A stretch of DNA of 8,878 nt from Thermoplasmata archaeon (GTDB lineage Archaea > Thermoplasmatota > Thermoplasmata > Thermoplasmatales > Thermoplasmataceae). The translations under genes were made by a program, and so were the position numbers. The first letter of the stretch is position 1. Each line of letters begins with the position of its first letter. The stretch is from NCBI GenBank assembly GCA_021801305.1, contig JAJYYD010000033.1, positions 1 through 8,878 on the forward strand, in the 5' to 3' direction. Positions 1 to 5,507 of this stretch are shown here, piece after piece. The notes beneath the pieces were generated by a model. The model worked only from the letters and a program-made list of their open reading frames with translations, ran no database searches and was not told the DNA's origin.

Positions 1-57
1 ACAAACTATTGCAAATATTAATGTAAAATTCAAATACCCTGTTGCCAATCCATATCA

Positions 58-456
58 GTGATTACGTATTTTCTGGACTCTATTGCGCTGGTACTTGGGC
101 TTCTTTTAACACTCCTGATATCATGGGTTATAGATGGTTTTGTTATAAAAATTGCAACCTCCGCAGTAATCAGCAAAAAAATATCGGTTGGAAGGGGCAT
201 GGTAATTGCACTCTTCTCAATAATTGCATTTGCAATCCTTTTCCTTATTTTCAGCATATTTACCCCTATCATCGGTTTTATTGTGGGTCTGCTGGGCATG
301 ATATATGTTGTAAAGAGCATGGTCAGAACAGGATGGGTTAACGGCTTCCTTATTGCAATAGTAGCATGGATACTCCTTGTGATTATCTACTTCGTAATAT
401 CTGCACTTTTCCTGCTGCCATTGCATATAACAACCATATCAATCCCCGGACATTGA
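58..456 (+). CDS. Small four-helix membrane protein, function unknown
   Basis: This 132-residue protein is almost entirely hydrophobic. Likely membrane helices lie at about residues 4-24, 47-69, 70-86 and 95-121, joined by short basic loops (KK at 40-41, R46, K86, R90). No catalytic motif or recognised family is visible. The GTG at 58 is the only usual start in this frame after the stop at 19-21. No Shine-Dalgarno site precedes it, so a leaderless or short-leader message is likely. Two other frames are also open across this stretch, but neither gives such a coherent membrane protein. The next gene begins 76 nt downstream on the same strand. The coding call is fairly secure; the function is not known. 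Confidence 0.7.
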   Translation: MITYFLDSIALVLGLLLTLLISWVIDGFVIKIATSAVISKKISVGRGMVIALFSIIAFAILFLIFSIFTPIIGFIVGLLGMIYVVKSMVRTGWVNGFLIAIVAWILLVIIYFVISALFLLPLHITTISIPGH

Positions 457-532
457 ATAGGGGCAGTATCCCTGTTATAAACTGGTATGGGAACTCCAAA
501 ACGGATTAATAGCAATCATGCATGCATAAATC

Positions 533-1432
533 ATGGTGGACTGTGCCGTATGTGGAACCAGATTCAGCAGGGGAAATTATGGCGAACTTGCAACCCACTT
601 TCTCACTTCAGCCGGAAAGAGTGACGCACCCCACGTCTCATGGTTGAACAGGAATATAACACGGACAAGAATTGATCAGGAGATGTTGTCCGGCATGCTT
701 TCTGAATATTACTCCATGAATGGAAAAGGCATAAAGGACTGGATAATAAAGAATTTTGTTGATCATTTCAGGGGCCCTAATCCTCATCCATTCATACTTG
801 CCATGCAGTCATATGACGAGAATGTCCTGAGAGGATATGCTATTGAGCATCACCATTTCCTGAAGCAGTGGATTAAATCATGTTCCTATGTGATTGCAAA
901 AACTGATTTTGATGATGTTCAGGACTATGAGCTTGAAAACATCATGACCGAGCTGCATGGATATGGGAAGGATGAACCATCCCATCATGAACTGCTCATA
1001 GAGATGGGCGAATCTCTTGGCCTTGACAGGAAATCCATTCTCCAATCCACTCCGCTTCCGGCCACTTTAAGAGCTGTCCACACATGGAACAGGATAGCAT
1101 CAGAACGAACCTGGATAGAGACTATGGCTGCAATGCACTCACTGGAGCTTGTGGCAAACAGGGACCTTGGAAGATACGGGGCAAAATATCCATACTTCAA
1201 CCCGGAAATTCTTTCAGGGGGTAAGGCAACGGCAGAGGTCAGGGCATTCCTGAAAGAAGGGTATGAGGCGGATGTTTCCCATTCCTATGTGGCGCTGGAT
1301 ATCATTGAAAAATACTGCACACCTGAAAATCTGGAGGATGTACAGGGATCATATCTTCTTTCTGCAAATGCATTCTCTGATTATCTGGAAGCAAGACTGG
1401 AAAGAGGTGAAATGATTGAAAACAAACAATGA
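533..1432 (+). CDS. C2H2-type zinc-finger protein with TenA/PqqC-like (haem-oxygenase-fold) domain
   Basis: This 299-residue soluble protein appears to have two parts. Residues 4-34 carry a Cys-x2-Cys (C4, C7) followed by H22 and H34, which fits a zinc-binding finger. From about residue 90 the sequence resembles the all-helical TenA/PqqC/haem-oxygenase-like superfamily: E105 with H106-H108 in an EHHHFLKQW segment, E140 ahead of DEPSHHELL (H151, H152), then an ESLGLD turn, a WIETMAAMHSLE helix (E196, H202, E205), and D247-x2-H250 near the C-terminus. Members of this superfamily include thiaminase II, PqqC and di-iron oxidases. A di-iron enzyme is possible, but the usual His-x3-Asp-x2-His signature has Gly243 where the first His is expected. 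An in-frame ATG at 518 is followed at once by TAA, so 533 is the start; no Shine-Dalgarno site is present. The 3' end overlaps the next gene by 17 nt. Confidence 0.78.
   Translation: MVDCAVCGTRFSRGNYGELATHFLTSAGKSDAPHVSWLNRNITRTRIDQEMLSGMLSEYYSMNGKGIKDWIIKNFVDHFRGPNPHPFILAMQSYDENVLRGYAIEHHHFLKQWIKSCSYVIAKTDFDDVQDYELENIMTELHGYGKDEPSHHELLIEMGESLGLDRKSILQSTPLPATLRAVHTWNRIASERTWIETMAAMHSLELVANRDLGRYGAKYPYFNPEILSGGKATAEVRAFLKEGYEADVSHSYVALDIIEKYCTPENLEDVQGSYLLSANAFSDYLEARLERGEMIENKQ
1404..1410 (+). promoter_or_regulatory. Shine-Dalgarno site for the TTG start at 1416
   Basis: GAGGTGA lies inside the end of the upstream coding region, 5 nt before the TTG. It complements the archaeal 16S rRNA 3' end and decides this start, because no in-frame ATG is available. 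Confidence 0.75.
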
Positions 1433-1709
1433 GGAAGGATGCGGGCTTTGCAATGCAACATGGGGTGAATACCACAGGGATATCCAGGGCGAAGATATGT
1501 TCTTCTGCTGCAACATATGCGCCGACATATTCCAGAACATGGTGGACGAGGTCAAGAAAAGAACTGGATGGAATGTCATAGACAGGGTGGAACTTCATGG
1601 TAACTACAGTTCAGGCAGGGAATGCACAGCCTATTCCGGCAACAACCAATTCAAGTACTATTTCAGGACATACGGTGACGGAAGGATGATGAAATTCGAG
1701 GAACGCTGA
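1416..1709 (+). CDS. Ta0938-like small tetracysteine zinc protein (TTG start)
   Basis: This is a 97-residue protein with C9-x2-C12 and C31-C32-x2-C35, a typical four-cysteine zinc site, followed by an amphipathic helix (about 36-50) and a polar C-terminal half. Length, the GCGLCNATWGEY start and the FFCCNICAD motif resemble the Thermoplasma acidophilum Ta0938 family, known from a structure but without assigned function. That match is from memory. The start is TTG at 1416: an in-frame TGA lies directly before it (1413-1415), GAGGTGA (1404-1410) sits 5 nt upstream, and no later ATG precedes the cysteine motif. The gene overlaps the upstream zinc-finger/TenA-like gene by 17 nt, so the two are probably translated together and may act as partners. 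It ends 14 nt from the end of the convergent gene at 1724. Confidence 0.8.
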   Translation: MKTNNEEGCGLCNATWGEYHRDIQGEDMFFCCNICADIFQNMVDEVKKRTGWNVIDRVELHGNYSSGRECTAYSGNNQFKYYFRTYGDGRMMKFEER

Positions 1710-1723
1710 TATCTCCATTAATC

Positions 1724-2680
1724 TCATTCAAGCTCTATCTTTGTTCGGTTAATCCTGTAGATATGGATTCTCTTTGATATCTCAATCAAGGGTCTTATGA
1801 GCAGCTGGGAACTTCCAGCAATAAAGAGATACACGCCCAGGAGTTCATTTGCCCGCGGAAGGAATTCAAAACTTCCAATGAGGAACTCAAGCCCCACCAT
1901 TATGTCATTTCCTATGCTCAGGTATGAGTAGACTCTGGAAACTCTGTCCTTTTTCCTGGTTCTGTTTGAATAAGCATCCATGGATTTCTCCACATCTTTC
2001 CTGGAAAGCATTTTTCCAAAGCCGAGGATAAGCGTCACAAGGAGGCCATTGTCTATTATGGAAACTGTTCCCCCTATGAACTCATCACGTTCGGCAGTTT
2101 CCATATTTTCTATATAATTGAAACCTCCATTCCCATACTTTCCATTCTTAAGCATGAAGAGCAAATCGGAAAACCACCGTTTCTGGATCAATGGGGTTAT
2201 GGCTGATAAATCCCTGTTCCAGCCAGATATGGAATCCTTGACTATTTTTGCTACTCGCGGGTCTTTCTGGAATTCATCGGATGTGCATATTGGCACGAAG
2301 GTCTTTGCAACCGGGGACTCCCTGACTGCATATGAACCGTAATAAGCCGCCGAGAATATGGATTTAACAAGGCTTGGCTCAATGCTGTAGCATATTGCAA
2401 GATTGTATGAAGCGGCATCTTTCCTTATGCCCAGGAAAAGGGTTTCAACAGTTGAATCTGAGGCCTCAATTCCAATCCTGGATATTATCATGAATGGATC
2501 ATTGTCGCCGGATGATTCAACATATCCTTCATTCACCAGATCATTGCATATTGCCCTTGGATCAGAGGATGAAATACCTGAAAATGCGGCATAGAAATCC
2601 TTCCATCTTATGCCATAGTTGTAGGTGCCGTTATGAATCAATGAAGCCATATAAAGAAATAGTTCCCTGTCTTTTTCCAT
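1724..2680 (-). CDS. Hypothetical protein: possible N-terminal winged helix, C-terminal YrhK-like membrane hairpin
   Basis: This is a 318-residue protein. The N-terminal 70 residues (MEKDRELFLYMASLI to about I70) have the helix-helix-helix-strand pattern of a winged-helix domain, including a DPRAICNDLVNEGYVE segment. The central part (about 80-245) is soluble and unrecognised; residues 205-224 are hydrophobic and could form another membrane or buried helix. The C-terminus (about 255-300) has two hydrophobic helices, with FLIGSFEFL, then LFIAGSSQLLIRP and a basic tail. This resembles the small YrhK membrane hairpin, a tentative match from memory. The ATG at 2680 has no Shine-Dalgarno site but has an AT-rich TATA-like element about 25 nt upstream, so a leaderless transcript is likely. 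It lies 59 nt downstream of the RHH regulator on the same strand, with its own promoter. Function is unknown; a membrane-anchored regulator is one possibility. Confidence 0.72.
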   Translation of the reverse strand: MEKDRELFLYMASLIHNGTYNYGIRWKDFYAAFSGISSSDPRAICNDLVNEGYVESSGDNDPFMIISRIGIEASDSTVETLFLGIRKDAASYNLAICYSIEPSLVKSIFSAAYYGSYAVRESPVAKTFVPICTSDEFQKDPRVAKIVKDSISGWNRDLSAITPLIQKRWFSDLLFMLKNGKYGNGGFNYIENMETAERDEFIGGTVSIIDNGLLVTLILGFGKMLSRKDVEKSMDAYSNRTRKKDRVSRVYSYLSIGNDIMVGLEFLIGSFEFLPRANELLGVYLFIAGSSQLLIRPLIEISKRIHIYRINRTKIELE

Positions 2681-2689
2681 AATTCTTTA

Positions 2690-2698
2690 TGTGCGCAA
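2690..2698 (+). repeat. TGTGCGCAA word, copy 1 (candidate operator)
   Basis: This 9-bp word contains the palindromic core TGCGCA. It sits between the TATA-like element and the start codon of the minus-strand gene at 2680, where a bound protein would block initiation. The identical word recurs at 3386-3394 beside the regulator and the oxidase operon. Binding is inferred. Confidence 0.45.
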
Positions 2699-2699
2699 T

Positions 2700-2709
2700 A
2701 TTATTTATT
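2700..2709 (-). promoter_or_regulatory. TATA-like element for the gene at 2680-1724
   Basis: Read on the minus strand, AATAAATAAT is centred about 25 nt upstream of the ATG at 2680. This is the spacing expected for an archaeal promoter giving a leaderless message. Confidence 0.5.
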
Positions 2710-2739
2710 CTTGGCAGTGGTTATTAGGATTTTGTTATT

Positions 2740-3318
2740 TTATGGATCAGAGTGTTCTATGACGCCCCTGACGCGGACAAAACCCTCAGTGGAATCCCCA
2801 TTCTGGACCTTTATTCCATAAGATTTGAGGAATCCCTTTATGCCAGAGCATGTGCATTTTGCTGCCTCCTTGCTGTAGCCCGCACCCGAGAGCATGATCT
2901 CAACGTCAGAATGGCTCTTTTTTATCTGGAGCATATTGGAAGGAAGAAATTCAGACATATTGTCAATGTCATCCTTCAGGGCATCTATGTCAGGTGCATA
3001 CTGCTTTATAATGCTCCCCACAACTTCACCACGCTCAAACCATTTGTCCAGGGTTTCAGCCTCCGAGGCTTTGAGGGCCAGTTTGATTATTGAATCAAGC
3101 AGAATTGATGGAACTGGAACTGCGTCAGTCGCCTTGAGAACATTGACCATCAGGAATGTTTTTCTTATCAGTTCAACACTAATTCCGGAAGATTCCATCT
3201 CAAGATACATCCTGGACGCTTCTCCTACAATCGAACTGACAGTCTTGCCCTGTCTCCGTGCCGCATTTTCCAGATCCTTGGCAGTTTCATTACTCAGGGA
3301 AACATTCAGCCTGCTCAT
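2740..3318 (-). CDS. Ribbon-helix-helix (CopG/Arc-type) transcriptional regulator
   Basis: This is a 192-residue protein. Residues 1-42 fit a ribbon-helix-helix DNA-binding domain: a short beta strand (RLNVSLS), a first helix (ETAKDLENAARRQ), a GKTVSS turn and a second helix (SIVGEASRMYLEM). RHH proteins bind DNA as dimers through the paired strands. The remaining 150 residues are mostly helical and unrecognised. They may sense a ligand or mediate assembly, and contain a Cys-x-Cys (C155, C157) that could bind a metal or respond to redox state. The ATG at 3318 has a TATA-like element (3351-3358) upstream. The gene is divergent from the cytochrome bd operon and shares a palindrome-rich intergenic region with it, so control of that operon and of itself is the natural inference. 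Confidence 0.82.
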   Translation of the reverse strand: MSRLNVSLSNETAKDLENAARRQGKTVSSIVGEASRMYLEMESSGISVELIRKTFLMVNVLKATDAVPVPSILLDSIIKLALKASEAETLDKWFERGEVVGSIIKQYAPDIDALKDDIDNMSEFLPSNMLQIKKSHSDVEIMLSGAGYSKEAAKCTCSGIKGFLKSYGIKVQNGDSTEGFVRVRGVIEHSDP

Positions 3319-3350
3319 GCTCTTTAACCTTCATACACATTGTTAATAGT

Positions 3351-3358
3351 TTAATAAA
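3351..3358 (-). promoter_or_regulatory. TATA-like element for the RHH regulator
   Basis: Read on the minus strand this is TTTATTAA, 33-40 nt upstream of the ATG at 3318. It would place the transcript start near 3327 and give a leader of only a few bases. Confidence 0.45.
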
Positions 3359-3380
3359 TGATCTATAGGTTTGATGTGAC

Positions 3381-3400
3381 TCATTTGTGCGCAAGAATGA
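3381..3400. promoter_or_regulatory. Palindrome TCATT-n2-TGCGCA-n2-AATGA (candidate operator)
   Basis: The imperfect palindrome has 5-bp outer arms TCATT/AATGA around a 6-bp self-complementary core TGCGCA. It contains the second copy of the TGTGCGCAA word and lies between the two divergent promoters. It may be an operator for the adjacent RHH regulator; binding is inferred only. Confidence 0.5.
3386..3394 (+). repeat. TGTGCGCAA word, copy 2
   Basis: This copy is identical to 2690-2698 and lies within the palindrome at 3381-3400. It is about 28 bp upstream of the regulator's TATA-like element and about 37 bp upstream of the oxidase operon TATA box. Confidence 0.45.
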
Positions 3401-3423
3401 TCACTTATGCACCTAAGTGTTCA
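3398..3423. promoter_or_regulatory. Inverted repeat TGATCACTTA-n6-TAAGTGTTCA (candidate operator)
   Basis: The two 10-bp arms match at 9 positions and are separated by TGCACC; the inner CACTTA/TAAGTG arms are perfect. The repeat ends 7 bp before the oxidase operon TATA box, over or just above where the BRE would be. A bound dimer here could either recruit or block the general transcription factors. It shares TGA (3398-3400) with the neighbouring palindrome. Confidence 0.55.
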
Positions 3424-3430
3424 TGACTCC

Positions 3431-3438
3431 TTATATAA
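3431..3438 (+). promoter_or_regulatory. TATA box of the cytochrome bd operon
   Basis: TTATATAA is the best TATA-box match in the divergent region. It predicts a transcript start near 3460 and a leader of roughly 18 nt before the ATG at 3479. It also argues against the in-frame ATG at 3407, which would lie upstream of the promoter. Confidence 0.65.
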
Positions 3439-3478
3439 CTTGCAAAACTTCGTTTTAATTAACGGAAAGGAAAATAAT

Positions 3479-4150
3479 ATGGTAGAAAGTCTGGTTCTAG
3501 GTTCAACATTGTTTATATTCATGGCGAGTGCAGTACTGGCATTCCTTCTCACTAAAAACTACGTCGGAGGCAAAAACAGGTCTTTCCTGTACTGGTCGGC
3601 GGGAATGTGGCTTTTTGCTTTTGCGGTCTTGCTGGAAGTTGTGTTCTCATTTTCAATATATATGCCGGTCCTTATGGGAACATATCTCTTCGCGGTGGCT
3701 GTTCTTGTGCAGATGCTTTCACTTGGTTCCCTGAATCTGCTGAAAAAGAGGGGGTTCATGCTTTCATATGCGGTATATTCAGTAATAGTGGATATATTCC
3801 TGCTATTCTCGCTTGTCTTCACGCCGGTTGGAAACATAATAATAAACGGAGTGGTTTTTGGGGCTCTTCCATTGCTTGTAACAATTGCGTCATCATTTGT
3901 GACATTCCCGGCTGCAGCCATCCTTATTGTGACTGCAGTTCTTTCCTACAGGACAAGAAAAAGCTACAAAATGCTTGACATAATAGCAGGCACGGTGGTT
4001 GTAAGCATAGCTGGAACTCTTTACATAGCGGCTTTTCCGGCTTTCCTGTATTTCGCCGAGTTTATAGGCATACTTCTTCTGTGGTTCGGCTTCGTAAATT
4101 TCAGGACTTTATTTGTAAAAAAGGAGGTGAACAAGGTTGTCAATAGTTAA
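3479..4150 (+). CDS. Seven-helix membrane protein, first gene of the cytochrome bd operon
   Basis: With the start at 3479 the protein has 223 residues and about seven membrane helices: roughly 5-24, 36-58, 63-85, 95-114, 124-155 (long, perhaps broken), 166-184 and 188-206, with a short basic tail. No enzymatic motif is visible. The arrangement, including the LYWSAGMWLFAFAVLLE second helix, recalls the seven-helix sensory modules found ahead of some histidine kinases, but no kinase or output domain follows; this resemblance is weak. An in-frame ATG at 3407 would add 24 residues but lies upstream of the TATA box, so the ATG at 3479 with its purine-rich GGAAAGGA leader is preferred. The gene overlaps cydA by 14 nt and is clearly part of the oxidase operon. 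It may be an accessory subunit, assembly factor or sensor for the oxidase. Confidence 0.78.
   Translation: MVESLVLGSTLFIFMASAVLAFLLTKNYVGGKNRSFLYWSAGMWLFAFAVLLEVVFSFSIYMPVLMGTYLFAVAVLVQMLSLGSLNLLKKRGFMLSYAVYSVIVDIFLLFSLVFTPVGNIIINGVVFGALPLLVTIASSFVTFPAAAILIVTAVLSYRTRKSYKMLDIIAGTVVVSIAGTLYIAAFPAFLYFAEFIGILLLWFGFVNFRTLFVKKEVNKVVNS
4121..4130 (+). promoter_or_regulatory. Strong Shine-Dalgarno site for the cydA TTG start
   Basis: AAGGAGGTGA is a full-length match to the anti-Shine-Dalgarno sequence. It lies inside the end of the upstream gene, 6 nt before the TTG at 4137, and supports that non-ATG start. Confidence 0.8.
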
Positions 4151-5507
4151 TTTTGACAGGGTATTCTTTGCTTTTTCCATAGGATCGCACATAATTCTTG
4201 TGGTTATATCCATGGTACTGGCACTTCTTGTGTCAATTGTTGAACTTCTTGCCATAAGGAGGAACGATGAACTCTATGAAAAGATATCCAGAAGACTGGC
4301 AAAGACACTCATAATTATATTTGCAATAGGAACTGCCAGCGGTACACTGATTGCAGTGGAGCTCTTTGCCCTGTTTCCCGGGTTCATGTCAGTTGTCGGG
4401 TATGTGTCAATCCTTCCATTCTATTCCGAAGTTTTTGCATTTTTCCTGGAAGCAATAGCACTTGTTATGTATGTATATTTCTGGGACAGATTCAAGAACA
4501 GGTATTCCCACTGGCTTCTTTCAGTGATGGTTGTGGTGGGTACAGCTGCCTCGGCAATATTCATAACCATGATTAACGCATGGATGAACACCCCGGTGGG
4601 CTTCAATATTCATGCATACCTTGCAACAGGAGTACTTACTGGAATAAATCCATGGGCCGTTTTTAATGCACCTTCCACATGGAGCGAGGAATTTCATGTT
4701 GTTACGACAACGTATGCTGCCGGAGGTTTTCTCATGATCGCATTCTTCTCTTATTTCTATCTCAAGGGAAAGGGTGTTGCAAGAGTTGCCTCAAAGGCGC
4801 TTCTCAAGATATCCACTGCCATATCAGGATTCTTCATAGTGCTGGCAGGACTGAGCGGCACCCTTACTGCATCAATGCTCATAGTGGAGCAACCCCTGAA
4901 ATATGCAGCAATCGAGTTGAATCTGCACAGCTCAGCAAATGCAGCGGAAACAATCGGGGGGATTTTCTCTCACGGGAAGATTCTGGATGCAATAACAATA
5001 CCTCATCTTCAGAGTCTTCTTGCATTCCCTCTCACTCTCGGGAAAGGCACAGTGCCAGGACTCAACCTGTTCCCAAACCAGAGTCTCTGGCCTCCTCTCT
5101 TCATACATCTTACGTTTGATGTTATGGTTCTTGGGGGAACATTGATTGGACTGTTTGCATTCTTCGTTATTCTGGGCTATCTTCTGCACAAAGACCCTTA
5201 CACGCACAGGTTTGTGGTAGCCGGTGGAATAATATCAGGAGTACTTGGGCTGCTTGTTTATGAATCCGGATGGGTTACAGATGAAGTTGGAAGGCAGCCA
5301 TGGATCATCTATAATGTCATGAAGGTCTCCCAGGCGGCCAATACTTCCCCTTCCATAGTTCCACTTGGGATAGCAATGATAATATTCTATCTCGTAGCAA
5401 TCCCATTCACCATATATTACACAGCAAAGACAGTAAATTTCAGGGAGTTCAATGACGAACCAACAGATGAGAAGAGAGGAGGTGAAGTAAATGTACCAGG
5501 TCGTTGA
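4137..5507 (+). CDS. cydA: Cytochrome bd-type quinol oxidase subunit I (CydA-like)
   Basis: This 456-residue membrane protein is the haem-bearing subunit that oxidises quinol and reduces oxygen. Residues recognisable against E. coli CydA (aligned from memory) are H18 (His19), E105 (Glu107) in AFFLE, H187 (His186) in EEFHVV, K255 and E260 (Lys252, Glu257) in QPLKYAAIE, M330 (Met393), E376 (Glu445) in YESGW, and the hallmark GRQPW at 385-389. The haem ligands therefore look intact. It is shorter than the E. coli protein because the Q-loop insertion is reduced. Two oddities stand out: the usual GDESG motif reads AGLSG (237-241), and S97 rather than Glu stands at the position of E. coli Glu99, with Glu98 next to it. 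The TTG start is fixed by AAGGAGGTGA, 6 nt upstream. It overlaps its neighbours by 14 and 17 nt. Confidence 0.93.
   Translation: MSIVNFDRVFFAFSIGSHIILVVISMVLALLVSIVELLAIRRNDELYEKISRRLAKTLIIIFAIGTASGTLIAVELFALFPGFMSVVGYVSILPFYSEVFAFFLEAIALVMYVYFWDRFKNRYSHWLLSVMVVVGTAASAIFITMINAWMNTPVGFNIHAYLATGVLTGINPWAVFNAPSTWSEEFHVVTTTYAAGGFLMIAFFSYFYLKGKGVARVASKALLKISTAISGFFIVLAGLSGTLTASMLIVEQPLKYAAIELNLHSSANAAETIGGIFSHGKILDAITIPHLQSLLAFPLTLGKGTVPGLNLFPNQSLWPPLFIHLTFDVMVLGGTLIGLFAFFVILGYLLHKDPYTHRFVVAGGIISGVLGLLVYESGWVTDEVGRQPWIIYNVMKVSQAANTSPSIVPLGIAMIIFYLVAIPFTIYYTAKTVNFREFNDEPTDEKRGGEVNVPGR
5478..5485 (+). promoter_or_regulatory. Strong Shine-Dalgarno site for the subunit II gene
   Basis: GGAGGTGA lies within the end of cydA, 5 nt before the ATG at 5491, and fixes that start rather than the later in-frame ATG at 5521. 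Confidence 0.8.

Noticed and set aside
42..341. Alternative frames (plus strand 42-341, minus strand 30-320) over the first gene
   Set aside because: The plus-strand alternative gives a Cys/His-rich sequence typical of a shifted frame, and the minus-strand one has no promoter support. The 58-456 frame gives a coherent four-helix membrane protein.
518..529. ATGCATGCAT palindrome and a three-codon ORF (ATG CAT GCA TAA) just before the zinc-finger gene
   Set aside because: Short and possibly chance. Only 3 nt separate it from the real ATG, and no Shine-Dalgarno site or repeat elsewhere supports an upstream-ORF control.
3407..3478. Upstream in-frame ATG at 3407 for the seven-helix protein, adding 24 residues
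   Set aside because: It lies inside the inverted repeat and upstream of the TATA box at 3431-3438, and the added segment is not membrane-like. The ATG at 3479 has a purine-rich leader.
4932..5207. Long minus-strand open frames within the oxidase genes, and similar ones within the MFS gene
   Set aside because: They lie wholly inside strongly supported coding regions, lack start signals and give low-complexity, unrecognisable proteins; they reflect codon usage on the other strand.
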